64,000 nucleotides of DNA from positions 1,426,001-1,490,000 of the forward strand of contig NC_052120.1 in assembly GCF_012273895.1 (NCBI RefSeq), given 5' to 3'. Of the stretch, positions 38,696 to 50,137 are shown in pieces (within the stretch, counting starts at the first letter, position 1; each line of letters starts with the position of its first letter). Position numbers and translations under genes: made by a program. The stretch is from Zerene cesonia (lineage: Eukaryota; Arthropoda; Insecta; Lepidoptera; Pieridae). The notes beneath the pieces are model-generated. The model did no database searches. It was given only the letters and a program-made list of their open reading frames with translations, and had not been told where the DNA came from.

Positions 38696-39827
38696 CTTAG
38701 TCTGGCCATAAATACTGTTACACTTAATTATAAAAAAATATTACATTTGAATTTCGAATCTNNNNNNNNNNNNNNNNNNNNNNNNNNNNNNNNNNNNNNN
38801 NNNNNNNNNNNNNNNNNNNNNNNNNNNNNNNNNNNNNNNNNNNNNNNNNNNNNNNNNNNNNNNNNNNNNNNNNNNNNNNNNNNNNNNNNNNNNNNNNNNN
38901 NNNNNNNNNNNNNNNNNNNNNNNNNNNNNNNNNNNNNNNNNNNNNNNNNNNNNNNNNNNNNNNNNNNNNNNNNNNNNNNNNNNNNNNNNNNNNNNNNNNN
39001 NNNNNNNNNNNNNNNNNNNNNNNNNNNNNNNNNNNNNNNNNNNNNNNNNNNNNNNNNNNNNNNNNNNNNNNNNNNNNNNNNNNNNNNNNNNNNNNNNNNN
39101 NNNNNNNNNNNNNNNNNNNNNNNNNNNNNNNNNNNNNNNNNNNNNNNNNNNNNNNNNNNNNNNNNNNNNNNNNNNNNNNNNNNNNNNNNNNNNNNNNNNN
39201 NNNNNNNNNNNNNNNNNNNNNNNNNNNNNNNNNNNNNNNNNNNNNNNNNNNNNNNNNNNNNNNNNNNNNNNNNNNNNNNNNNNNNNNNNNNNNNNNNNNN
39301 NNNNNNNNNNNNNNNNNNNNNNNNNNNNNNNNNNNNNNNNNNNNNNNNNNNNNNNNNNNNNNNNNNNNNNNNNNNNNNNNNNNNNNNNNNNNNNNNNNNN
39401 NNNNNNNNNNNNNNNNNNNNNNNNNNNNNNNNNNNNNNNNNNNNNNNNNNNNNNNNNNNNNNNNNNNNNNNNNNNNNNNNNNNNNNNNNNNNNNNNNNNN
39501 NNNNNNNNNNNNNNNNNNNNNNNNNNNNNNNNNNNNNNNNNNNNNNNNNNNNNNNNNNNNNNNNNNNNNNNNNNNNNNNNNNNNNNNNNNNNNNNNNNNN
39601 NNNNNNNNNNNNNNNNNNNNNNNNNNNNNNNNNNNNNNNNNNNNNNNNNNNNNNNNNNNNNNNNNNNNNNNNNNNNNNNNNNNNNNNNNNNNNNNNNNNN
39701 NNNNNNNNNNNNNNNNNNNNNNNNNNNNNNNNNNNNNNNNNNNNNNNNNNNNNNNNNNNNNAATAAATGTTATTTGCAGTTAACAATTTTCTTTTTTCTT
39801 TATTACAATATTTATGGCAAGACTAGG
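38696..39827 (-). mobile_element. Tc1/mariner-like element, copy B (inverted, interior missing)
   Basis: Starts CTTAGTCTGGCCATAAATAC and ends with the complement of CCTAGTCTTGCCATAAATAT, the mirror image of copy A, with TATA on both sides. 66 bases are visible at each end and these equal the corresponding ends of copy A. Its interior is a 1000-N placeholder, so presence of a DDD/DDE transposase cannot be judged. Confidence 0.75.
38762..39761. other. Assembly gap of 1000 N inside mariner copy B
   Basis: Exactly 1000 N, starting 66 bases inside one end and stopping 66 bases before the other. The symmetry with the gap in copy A supports a repeat-induced break. True length is unknown. Confidence 0.98.
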
Positions 39828-41204
39828 TATATTAGATATGGTGTCGAATTCAGGATATCATATCATCATATCATCGGTTTTAAGGCAGCCTTATGATACA
39901 TTGAATATTTCTTTAAAATGTAGTCAGGTAAGTTCTGTTATTTTCACCAGTTTTTCTTGGGTTCTGAATTCATGAATAGTGAAAGTTAAATTATAATACA
40001 AATCTGTGTATATGTTTGTATACACATCTTGTGTAATGTGGCATTTTCTGAAAATAAAATTTGTTGATGTTGCCTGAAAGCAACAAAAAACTTTCTAAAT
40101 ATAATTTACTTTATTTCTTTTTTTTCCCATCTTTCATCTTCTTGTATAGATATACAATACAAATTGAAAAATATTGGTAATTGGTAAAAAATATTGGTAC
40201 GACCCAGGTTTTAATAAAATATTTTAATTACGCACTACAACTTGAAACCGGAGGTTAAATCTTCAACACCTTGGAGGTAGTTAATGACATAGACCCTTAA
40301 GATTTATACATGAGCCCTTAAGTACTACCCATAAAGCATTATTACGTTCCTTAACATGCTAGGAAGGATAATTTAGGGTGCTTTATTCGGTTTAAGTTAC
40401 CGAGCCATTACGTATTAAAACATCGATGGAAGTGCCTAAAGTATACAATTAATAAGGCTTATTTAAAAACTGTATAGCATATAACGAAGGTGCTATTTAG
40501 TAGAATAAGGTTGTGTGTACAATTAGTTAGCCATTATAATTAATTATAGAGTTCATCTTTAAAGAGTACTTCAGGCGTATTTTTAATGCATTGAAGTGTA
40601 TGATCCATTAAATTTAAAAATTAAAACGGAAAAATTCTCTGCTTCGAGATATAGGCTAATTTTATAACAAACAAATATTCACTGTACAAAATCCTTTGCC
40701 TCCACTTGTTTTGTCTTTTCAACATTATAAATAATCTTTCTAGTATATTGCAGCTAAGCAATACTTGTCCCAGTCCTAGGTTTGTGGAAATGTCGAAACG
40801 AAACCACCGAAGCCAAGCGAACAACCAATCAGGCATAATTCCTACGGAATGTCTCACAAAAGATACAATGTGCCGTAATTTCTTTTGTACTCTTTTTCTC
40901 AGTCGTGGCTTTTTTCGACGTTCATAAAGTAGGCATGAGTGCACTGCGGAAAATCTGCTTTTATTAATTTCCTTTTCGTTAGACATTGGAGCCTATTTCT
41001 TTTCTAGTATTGTGTCAAACGGATTCTGGCCCGCGGTTTTTGGGCTTTTATTTTTTAATATGGACGCCGGTTTGGTAACAATGACGTTTAAGTAGATTTC
41101 GAGCAATTGGAAATTTAAATAATTTATAATATGCTGTTATTTCTATAATAATAGAGTGCATATTAAGTTAACAAGATAGTACAATTAACATTTTATTTTC
41201 AGCT

Positions 41205-41340
41205 GACATTAAAAAGGAGAATATTAGAACTTTCAACTGGGTGATCCGATGATTCCTTTTATTTGAAAGATAGTGCTTTTCGTGTGGTCCCATTTAAATT
41301 TGATCTAATTCTGATAATTTGAAGGCGGTTTATTGTGTAA
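41205..41340 (+). repeat. CCGACTTC-family repeat
   Basis: Contains ACATTAAAAAGGAGAATATT, AACTGGGTGATCCGATGATT, GCTTTTCGTGTGGTCCCATT and TCTGATAATTTGAAGGCGGT, in family order. The very start of the family is missing. It lies about 1.2 kb upstream of the exon. Confidence 0.6.
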
Positions 41341-42511
41341 ATAAAATTATTGAATTTATATCCATTAGTCCAATTGTAAATATTTGTCAAAGATTCTCTT
41401 GTTCACATATCAAAGCAATATTAAACATGCTAAAGTCTGTTCTGTATCATATGCTATGATATATCAGGCAAACTAAGTAATTTACCAATAATTTATATTC
41501 TGTAGGAAGGGTATAGACAAAGAGCGAAATAAAAGGGACGGGATCATTAACGACAAAAGGGAACTGTCAGTGAAAATCGCATCAAGAGTTTCACTACACA
41601 TTACGACAATGGGATAAAAAAGAGCCGCGTAAAACGATCCCTAATTTAGAAGGCACCTGATACTAATATTTCTTAAAGTTCAGCCCGCATTTCGGTAACT
41701 GATTTACTTCCAAGTTTCGGAGTAAAGGTAATCCTGTGATCATAAGCTGGGATCCATCAGTCGTCATTAAGCGGACACGGCATCCATCCTTCTCTGGCTC
41801 GCTGCTGTATTGCGCTGTCTCGCTCGCACACCTGTACCAAGATTGATATGACCTGACTACCATCCACGATGCCTGACAGCTTGTTATTGAAAAATTGAGT
41901 GATAATCCCCACGCGGTGTTGTTTAAGATTTTCGTTTTTTTTCGTGCAAATTTTTTGCTCGCAACATTCGCTTTTAGACGAATGGAAATTGAATGGATTT
42001 CTGTTTGCGTCTAACGAAAATATATTGGGAATTCTATTTCGTGGTTGATGGATTCGAAAACTTCAGATGCTTTATGAACACCTAATAAAAACGTTTTGTG
42101 GTTCTTGTTGTTTCGCTACTCTGTGTTCAATGGCTGTAAATAAGTGACAATATTTTGTTATGGCTACGATTTTACAACCGGAACATTTTCCCACGAATAT
42201 TTTAAAAAATATTTTATTCTTCGTATTTATTATTATAAACGGTAAGCTGCTAAAAATAGTGATGGAAATAAATTGCAATAAAATGTTTTACGTTATTCAC
42301 ATGTTTTTTTTTTACGTTGAATATTATTTCATTTGAAAATGGTAAAAGCAAAGACGACTGTTAAATTTTTAAATAAATTTGACGTGATCATGAAAACTGG
42401 TATTGAGAGAATATCCATTATACTCCTAGAGTCTAGCACATTATCTTAAACCGGATTCGAACTCACGACCAACAGCTATCTACATAATTTATCTTTAATA
42501 TATGGACGTTT

Positions 42512-42535
42512 CTAATCTAATGCGTATTGTTCCAG
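42512..42535 (+). promoter_or_regulatory. 3' splice site (branch region and AG acceptor)
   Basis: CTAATCTAATGCGTATTGTT leads to CCAG at 42532-42535. Two CTAAT motifs are plausible branch points 15-20 bases upstream of the AG. The pyrimidine tract is short and interrupted by purines, so the acceptor is moderate rather than strong. Confidence 0.75.
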
Positions 42536-42615
42536 GTTGCGCCTTCGTCAAGTTCAGTTCGCACCAGGAAGCGCAGCAAGCGATCACACAGCTGCACGGA
42601 AGTCAGACTATGCCG
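42536..42615 (+). CDS. Internal exon of a CELF/Bruno-3-like RNA-binding protein (RRM2)
   Basis: An 80-nt exon. The first two bases (GT) complete a codon begun in the previous exon, expected to be Gly; 26 full codons follow and it ends in phase 0 at CCG. The translation includes [13 protein letters not shown] and LHGSQTMP. (K-G)-C-A-F-V-K-F is the RNP1 signature on the beta3 strand of an RNA-recognition motif, followed by the helix-2 residues EAQQAI. CELF/Bruno proteins bind GU-rich RNA and control splicing, translation and mRNA decay. The KFSSHQEAQ and LHGSQTMP choices resemble the CELF3-6/Bruno-3 branch rather than CELF1-2/Bruno-1, as I recall those families. The exon is GC-richer than its surroundings. 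80 nt is not a multiple of three, so skipping it would shift the frame. Both neighbouring exons lie outside what I could find. Family certain; paralogue likely. Confidence 0.92.
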
Positions 42616-42621
42616 GTGAGT
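42616..42621 (+). promoter_or_regulatory. 5' splice donor GTGAGT
   Basis: GTGAGT directly follows the CCG codon at 42613-42615 and is a near-consensus donor. Reading through it would add a few residues not found in CELF proteins, whereas splicing here would allow the next exon to continue with the expected G-A-S-S block of the family. Confidence 0.88.
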
Positions 42622-45600
42622 ACGTTGCCTGTGAGCGCTGACAGCGCTTGATTTGTTGCGCTTATCTGTGGCGCGGACCGCGGGGCATTTTGGGCGCTAA
42701 TTTGCTGAAAATCTAACCTCAAAATCTTAATGCTATTCATTGCTTCGTTTGTGTGTTTACTGTTCCTTACAACAGAATTATATTTATTAAATATTTGAAT
42801 GTTTCAAAGTTTCTTAATAATTTTGATACAGTTTCATACATCTAAGTCTATTTTATATATAATAATAAAAAACGGTTTTTACAATAAATTCCAAATTCCC
42901 TTTTCATACAGAATGTTTAATGGTTACATTTTTATAACATTTGAAATTGCTGTAAAATAAATTTATTTCAAGCCATAAACAAATTAAAATTTAATCCTGG
43001 TACAATTGTTTCTTGTACGTTTTTCTATAATAATAGGAATATTTTAGCTCATAACCAAGAAAATGATTTAGTATAAACTTCAATCGATTAAAAGAATATC
43101 ATATTTTGTACCCACCTGAAAACTATTGGGATACTAAACACCCAGTCAATGACTATTAAACTTGAATTTGTCACAGCACACATAGAGTCTAGAACATTCA
43201 CTTCAACTAGTAACATTAACGACATGAAAACAGTGCGTATTTACAAAATGGCCAACGCAAACACGTTGGATACCCGCAAATTGTATGCAAACGGACGTCA
43301 TAATGTTTTTATGGATAGCATTGTTGTTGGAACCATAATTATCAACATATCTGTCATTCACCATACTCATTTTGACATTAATGATTGTTGCCATATTATT
43401 ACGGTTCGCCACATTGGTATTATTATCTGTGGAGCGATTTTCGTACGAAAATTATTTAAGCATAGAACGAATTATAATAACATTTGTAGACGAATAGTGA
43501 TATAAATTCTGTACTCTGTATGGATGGATGCAATCATGTTCGTCGTTCATCTGATGAACTTAAATCTATGGAAATATATACTATAAAAGTAGTATTAAAT
43601 AAATGAATCGAGATATTAAATGCAAATAATTGAAAAAAAAAATAAAACATACAGAATAAAAAATGTTATTTCGAAAATGCTACAGGATATCTTAACCTAA
43701 TAAGCCCTTAATATATATCAATATTTGATATACTAATACCTAGTATAGTAATATATTATCTGTGCTTACTCATCAATTATATCGACCACTTACAGAATAA
43801 CCACTGTCTTGACCTTATTCAATCTTTTCTGCTATAAGCACCTTTATACTTTGAGTATATTTTGTTCCCGCAATATAAGTGATTTACAAAGAAACGTATA
43901 AATAAAATTAATAGCAAATTTATGAAATGATTTAAAAACTCACATTAAAACGTGAAATAAATACAAGTACAAAAACATGACAGTCCTAATGATAACGTTA
44001 CAACAATGCATAAACCGTCACTAAAACGTTGGCTCCCAAATAAAATCTCTTATATGAGTTACATTTTGTAGCGTATATAACAAGCACCTAACAATATGGA
44101 AGCGAAAATAAAATAGCTCAAACTCCGTTTGACATGCGGCCAGTCGCAAAACTAACCAGTTTGTATCGAAAATATACAAATTCGCGAACTGTGAACGAAC
44201 TAAAATATAAATCTGTTACGTTTTTTTCCGGAATGTTTTGTAAAGTGTTAATTTCTTTATGTTTGCGTGTTGGAGTTAGTGACGCAAGGACAAACTGGTT
44301 TTCTTTTACAATAACCTTTCTAAAATCGAAAGCAATGCTACTAAAACTTATCTAAGTCATTAATTTATTTAACCAGTGTTCTTTAAAATAGCTGAAAAGC
44401 ATAGTCGTTTAATTTTCGTAATGAAGTATTAAAAAGTCTGCAATTAACTATGTAATAATTACTTAAATCGTTCTGTGAATTTCTTATTTATATAACGGTT
44501 ATTATAAATTAATGATTCATTTATTCCATATTTTATAAATTATATTCACATTTCATATCTTGATGACTCGAATAATAAACTTAAATAGTTTCATATTGTT
44601 TTAAATATTTTCTCGAGTAATAATATAAATGCAATTCTAAGCAGGCATGTTTTTAAAATATACGAAATAAATAGCTGTTCTTCAAACAAACGCTTAACAC
44701 ACCATTGTTAGTTCAGGCTGGTTTTAGCTTTTGATCACAGTAGCATAAAACAAATATTGAAAACGAATCGTTTTCCGTGAAAAATATGCATCCGATATTC
44801 TTACAAACGGCATTCCACAGATATGCTAAAATCACACTAAAAATAAATGTCATTGTTTAATTTAGCAGCAAGCAAGAGGAATCTTCTTCAACTTTCATAT
44901 GATTTTTCCGATAAAAAAAACGTTCTGACAAGTTTAAAAATCAAGGATTTAAATAACTTCTAAGGCACTAGGAAAGCGATCTACAATAAAAAAAGACTAC
45001 AATACAAATACAAACATCACGAAATTTTAGCATACAATTCTAATTTCCAACAGACAAAACGAATGACAATGCATTTTTTCGCATTCTACGTTCGCAAAAA
45101 AAGAAATCAATTCGCAACTGACAGACGAATGTTTTCACTGTAGTTACAAGTGGCATACGTTTGCTCAACAAAAAACTCGAAAATTGAGTGTCCGAAACAG
45201 CCGCTTAACTTTTAATTAGTACGCCCTGAGTACACGAGCTCCACAGAGTAATGTAGAGGTGGATAGACATTTTTAATCTGTGCCATGAATACAGTTTATC
45301 TGTAGCCGGATACTGTTTATCGTTTAAATATGCTATCTGTAAGCAATTAAACAAAAAGCATTTTGATTAAAAATATTTGGAAGGAAATTTAATATTTGCA
45401 AATAAAAAACTATTAACTTTTGTAATTTTTAGAACTTGTTACAACAATATGCATTCTCTTTACAATAATAATTATATACAAACTAACATTGAATTGATAC
45501 AAATAACTTAAAGATTAAATGGCTTGGTTACGAGACAAATACAATATCAAGACTATAGAGTAACGATACAGATAAAAACTATACGATTAAAATGTCAATT

Positions 45601-45969
45601 ACATATACACGTAATCAGAACGTACCTACTTACCCGAAAAATCGATTATTCGGTACCCATTGAGGATGGAATTCGAAGCCGGACCCAGCTGATAATTCCC
45701 TTAACATCCGAGTACAAAAGCCCATGTCGGATTTGCTCCGCACTCCTCTTAATGACGTTTTTGTCTGCCCGATTTTCATTGCTTTAATCTTGTATTCGGT
45801 GTAAATATTGATTCGTCGGTGGTCGGGCCACGTTCGCACTTCGCTTACCGAACAAAGGAATCGTACTTCTGTTGATAAACATGTTGTCATATAACATACA
45901 TTTACAGCAGAAAGTTGTTATATGATATTTGGCCTATCGGAATGCTGCAGCCGTGTGGATAATGTTATA
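42622..45969. other. Start of presumed downstream intron
   Basis: About 3.3 kb without a second exon. A 118-codon frame at 43149-43505 overlaps a 69-codon minus-strand frame and is unconvincing. It contains a perfect 16-base palindrome, ATTTTCGTACGAAAAT, at 43437-43452. The short frames around 44134-45890 show no domain. The bases just after the donor (to about 42690) are GC-richer than the rest of the intron. Confidence 0.5.
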
Positions 45970-46125
45970 TTTATACCAGGAGTCGGAAGCCCGTGTCCTA
46001 TACCTTTCTTTATTTAAAAAAGGTTGCCAGCTTGTAATACTTTAGAGGTTAATATATCACCTCTGCAAATGTTTAGGGGCAGTGATGCCTCTCCATCGGA
46101 CGACCCACCAACTCAGTAACAAAGA
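45970..46125 (+). repeat. Degenerate GCGGTGGTGATCGC-type retroelement tail
   Basis: CCTCTGCAAATGTTTAGGGG, CAGTGATGCCTCTCCATCGG and CCCACCAACTCAGTAAC follow the layout of the copies at 62935 and 3028, but with many substitutions. Confidence 0.5.
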
Positions 46126-46925
46126 TTGTTTGAAAGAGTTTTATTATAAAATTATTTATAAAATACAAATTGACTTTGCGATATGTTTATTGAAAGTAAT
46201 ATATTCCTCTGTCTCTATTGTGTAATGCTATCAAAACAAAAAGACTGTAGCAATATTAATAGAACTTGAAAAATAGTATCAATAAACATCTTGTTTTAAG
46301 TAGTATTTGCTTGTGATTAATTACCGCTCATATTGTCTAAACATTATTTATTTAGAATAGGTCTAAAAGTCAATCGGTATAACGTGCAACAAACGAACAA
46401 TAAATCACATTTTACTACGTGTGATTCATTAAAAATCTACAATTTCCAAACGAGCTCACCAAATAAACCCATTCATTCACAAAACCATTTGATGCATAAT
46501 CGAAAACTTCATCTACAAACTCTTATCGCCGCTAAACGAAAACGCAAAGAATGGAATTATTCGGCCAAGTTGAAAAGTAGCATTAACTAGTAAGAAAAGA
46601 GTTAATGGAAGGTAACCGACAGTGTACGGATTAACTTCCCTAATGGATCCGAACGAGTGATTGATTCACTTTATGATGGATGATTATAAAATAAAATATT
46701 CTCAGTTGTGTTGTTGATGTAACTTTGATATGTCTGTCATGTCACCGCTTATGTTAACAATATTGACGGTCAATGATTATAATATAACAATATTTACGTG
46801 TATAAATGTTGGATAATTTATTGATCAAGCTTTCATGTGTACTTATAATAGGTACATAGTACTTCAGTTGACTTTCCTTTATGCACGAGCGAATTATCAA
46901 CGCTCTATAAGAGCAATACGATTAG

Positions 46926-47036
46926 AAATTTTGAAAGAATAGAAAAAATTTGATCACGAGGCAGGATATTTTGAAAGAATAGAAAAAAAAATTCTAATTT
47001 ATAAAGCAATTCAATGCTATAAAACTAAAAATTAAA
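46926..47036. repeat. Second copy of the GAATAGAA/GATCACGAGGC repeat
   Basis: GAAAGAATAGAAAAAATTTG and ATCACGAGGC match 7011-7040, and ATAAAGCAATTCAATG matches the distal block near 7125-7140. The tRNA-like core is deleted, and TATTTTGAAAGAATAGAAAA is repeated directly in its place. This copy is therefore rearranged relative to the one at 7011. Confidence 0.55.
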
Positions 47037-47115
47037 TAAAGCAATACGTTTTTTTATTCAATCTTAAGTTAGTCAATACGATAGAATATAAATCCAAACA
47101 AATAATTTTACACCA

Positions 47116-47331
47116 TCCTAGTAGTCCTACTAGTCCTACTAGTATTATAAATGCGAAAGTTTGTAAGTATGTGTGTGTGTTTGTTACTCTTTCACTCAAA
47201 AACTAGTGAACCGATTGCAATAAAATTTGGTACGTAGTCAGCTGGACAAATGGACATATAGGCAACTTTTTATATATGATATTCCTACGGGATTCGGACT
47301 TACGCGGGTGAAAGTGCGAGGCGTAGCTAGT
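47116..47331 (+). mobile_element. Non-autonomous Helitron, plus strand, both ends present
   Basis: Starts with three tandem 9-base units (TCCTAGTAG, TCCTACTAG, TCCTACTAG), then TATTATAAATGCGAAAGTTT, a GTGTGTGTGT run, ACCGATTGCAATAAAATTTG, GGCAACTTTTTATATATG, CGGACTTACGCGGGTGAA and a final GCTAGT with CTAGT at 47327-47331. The terminal hairpin is weakened by mutations compared with 4667 and 55708. No helicase gene. The triplicated TC start is unusual for the family. Confidence 0.8.
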
Positions 47332-47454
47332 GTATGATAAAAACCCATACGAGAAACATTTTCATCTCCCTCTTTCAAAATGTAAAGGTAGCATATTCAT
47401 AATTTAATACCATGTTATAAACACATTTTTCACAAGAATAATTTTCCACAAAAA

Positions 47455-47634
47455 AATTCCTTCAAATTGTCAGAACTAGACTAGATATAAATAGGACGAC
47501 ATGGAAGTCAACAGCCTCCTAATATAAAAAAATCTTAAAAAATCGATTCACCTGTAAAATGTTATGAATGGGAAGTACCAAACACAACAAAATTCAGTCG
47601 AATTAATAACCTCCTCCTTTTTTGAAGTCGGTTG
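47455..47634 (-). repeat. CCGACTTC-family repeat, minus strand
   Basis: The + strand shows TTCCTTCAAATTGTCAGAAC at one end and AATTAATAACCTCCTCCTTT then TTTGAAGTCGGTT at the other, the reverse complement of the family ends. It is the only minus-strand copy here and one of the most complete, useful for defining element boundaries. Confidence 0.65.
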
Positions 47635-47640
47635 ATAAAT

Positions 47641-50137
47641 GTAAGAATATATCATGTGACATTAAACACTTGAAATGTCTATCTAATATACTTTTATCTT
47701 CTATGGTATTTTAATATATTTCAAATGAAATATATCAAGTAAATAAACCGTAAAATGACGAAATAATAAAAATCTGAGCTTCAATCTATTTAATCTTCAA
47801 ACATGTATGAAAACTAAAGTATCTGCATGTAATAAGGCTTCGTGAGGTTATTTTTACGAGAAGGCTAGATTACGCCTCCGTCGCCGCTCCATATCTGAGT
47901 ACTTTATATTAGATCTTATATGAATTCTAGTTTAAGAGTCAACAACGTGGATTAGATGTAAACATCAAGCCATTTAGATATTTATACGGATTTCTATACT
48001 ATACGCTGTGCGATGCAGTTGAATCCCCAGTGATTGGTTATTCAATGGCCAGACTGAATCTTATTATGATAGCAAAAAAAATTTCTACGAAAAAAAACCA
48101 AATCTGTTCATTTGTATTAAGGTTTAAAATGCGTTAATTATTGCATTATGATTTGCTGCATCATCGTCTGAAGAAACTCTCAAATATTAGAACATTACCT
48201 CTGTATATACCTTCTTGACTTAATTTTGTAACACATGTATAGAAGTGACTTAGAAGTAAAATTTCAACGCTTTTGCCCCACAGAATTTAAAGAAATTCGA
48301 ACACGTGCGTGGAATAGTTTCAACCGACGTTGAACATTTAACGACTTTTTACTCAAACTTTTTTTAAACTGTTTCCTTAGAAATACTCGGAATTAAATAA
48401 TGATAATATCGAATGAAATCAAGCACCAATTCAATTTAAAAGACATATATCTACAACAAACAAACTATTCATATGTTTTTAGTTTTATCTATAAAATGTA
48501 CCTAATAAAATATTTTATAAATGGTTTATTAAGTTGTGACTTAATTGTATTATGTAGAAAAAATTATGTGCTTTTTATGTTTTTTTTTTATATTTAACTT
48601 ACTTTCTTTCTTTTTCAACATAAAAAATCAACAAATTTAATGCATTATAATGCAGGTATTTTTAAATAACATAAACACTGCTAATACTCATTTCATATAT
48701 CTAAGCGAAAAATACATGTTTCGGATTTATTTAAGGTCTTCAATTTATTCATAACCACGGGTAAACCTCAATCAAAGCATCGAAAGCGACTAGAGCATTA
48801 ACATCAAAATGAATTTCAACGTAAATCACTCAAAGAAAAAGGTATTCGGAAACTTTCGTTTTTCCATAAATTGACAGCCATAAAAGGAGCCGAGATCTCG
48901 AGATTTTACGTCGATTTTTTTCATTTTATAAGTGAATTCTTTGGACTCGAGTTAAGTCTATTATAACTGGCTATTATCGATAAGTCGGTAAGAGAATAAG
49001 TGAATTTTAACACAGATATTGAGGGATGTACTAATGCGCTTCGGCTTAAGTAGATAATGTAGTTTTTAAATTTAATTTTATTACATTGCGGACGTAATAA
49101 CATTAAAGATTTAATGAAAGTTCGAAGGTGAATACTAATGTATAATTATAATTCAGGCATATAAAATGTAAAAGCGTTAAAAACAAAATCAATATTATTT
49201 TGATCACTGGAATGAAAATTGAAAAAAAAATAGAATGTAATATTATTAGTGATAGTGTATTTATCATTAATTATTTCATTCAACAAGTACACGAGTTAGT
49301 AAATTATAGACAAATGAACAATGTGGCTTCCCATTGGCACCAATTCGACAACTGCATTATGAGAAGTTAAATAGTTTAGATGCAGTAAAAAGCCCAATAT
49401 TGTCTATCTCAAATATTAAAACGACGACATTAACAAGATTCACTCGAACTTTCATCTCGCTCGAGTGTTTAAGGCTATTTACTAAGCTTATGGGCGAGGC
49501 GCAAAATTAAGAGATTGCGAACAGTCCAAACAGTATAAAACGACCCTTATTAAGGCCTTCTATTCAGAGCCGACGCGTTCTGCGTATTAATTACGAACGT
49601 TTAAACAAATGAAATACGATGTGTACTCGCAAAATTGTTGGTACACACTTTAAGTATTTTTATTCTGTGCATTACCATTTTGATACGGGTTGTTTTAATC
49701 TGTGCCTCAATTTTGGCGCGGAGCGTCTCTGTCATTAAAGTTTTATTTCTTTTAATTTCTTTTCAAATTAAATAGTTATATTTTCTTGCTATAAAAATAA
49801 AGTTTTATATGTCATCAAGTATTTAATGTTTTTGTTGGATATAATGTTCAGTTGCCTTAAAAAATGTTTCCTAATATGTTATATTGTGTAAAGAGCACTT
49901 GAGTTTTTAACCAAGCTTTTCTGCGTAATAAAACAAAATGTTTATTATAGAATATAGTGCATAGTTTCAAACGAATTGATAACAGCAACAACCACGATTG
50001 ATTTAACTTAAAAAGAACCACTGTATTACATTCAAACCATAAAATAAACAACAACGGTACCTAAATTATCCAATTAGTAACAACTAGAACAATTTTACGT
50101 TTTAATTAACTCCGTGTGAGCGTTGGCGCCATTTTAA
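47641..50137. other. AT-rich presumed intron, no gene seen
   Basis: About 2.5 kb of AT-rich DNA. The 60-65 codon frames (48400-48597 plus, 48921-49103 minus, 49857-50054 minus) are hydrophobic or AT-biased and have no supporting features. Confidence 0.45.

Larger units (their letters stand above)
39828..42535. other. Presumed upstream intron next to the CELF-type exon
   Basis: No second exon was found. A 121-codon, Lys/Arg-rich frame at 40621-40986 on the minus strand overlaps a 73-codon plus-strand frame and has no recognised domain. A CCGACTTC repeat lies at 41205. A tRNA-like fragment (GGATTCGAACTCACGACC, about 42453-42470) sits some 65 bases before the exon and is probably an old repeat. 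The region just before 42536 supplies the 3' splice site. Confidence 0.5.

Noticed and set aside
42450..42475. tRNA-like GGATTCGAACTCACGACC near the exon
   Set aside because: No cloverleaf can be drawn around it; it looks like a decayed tRNA-related repeat.
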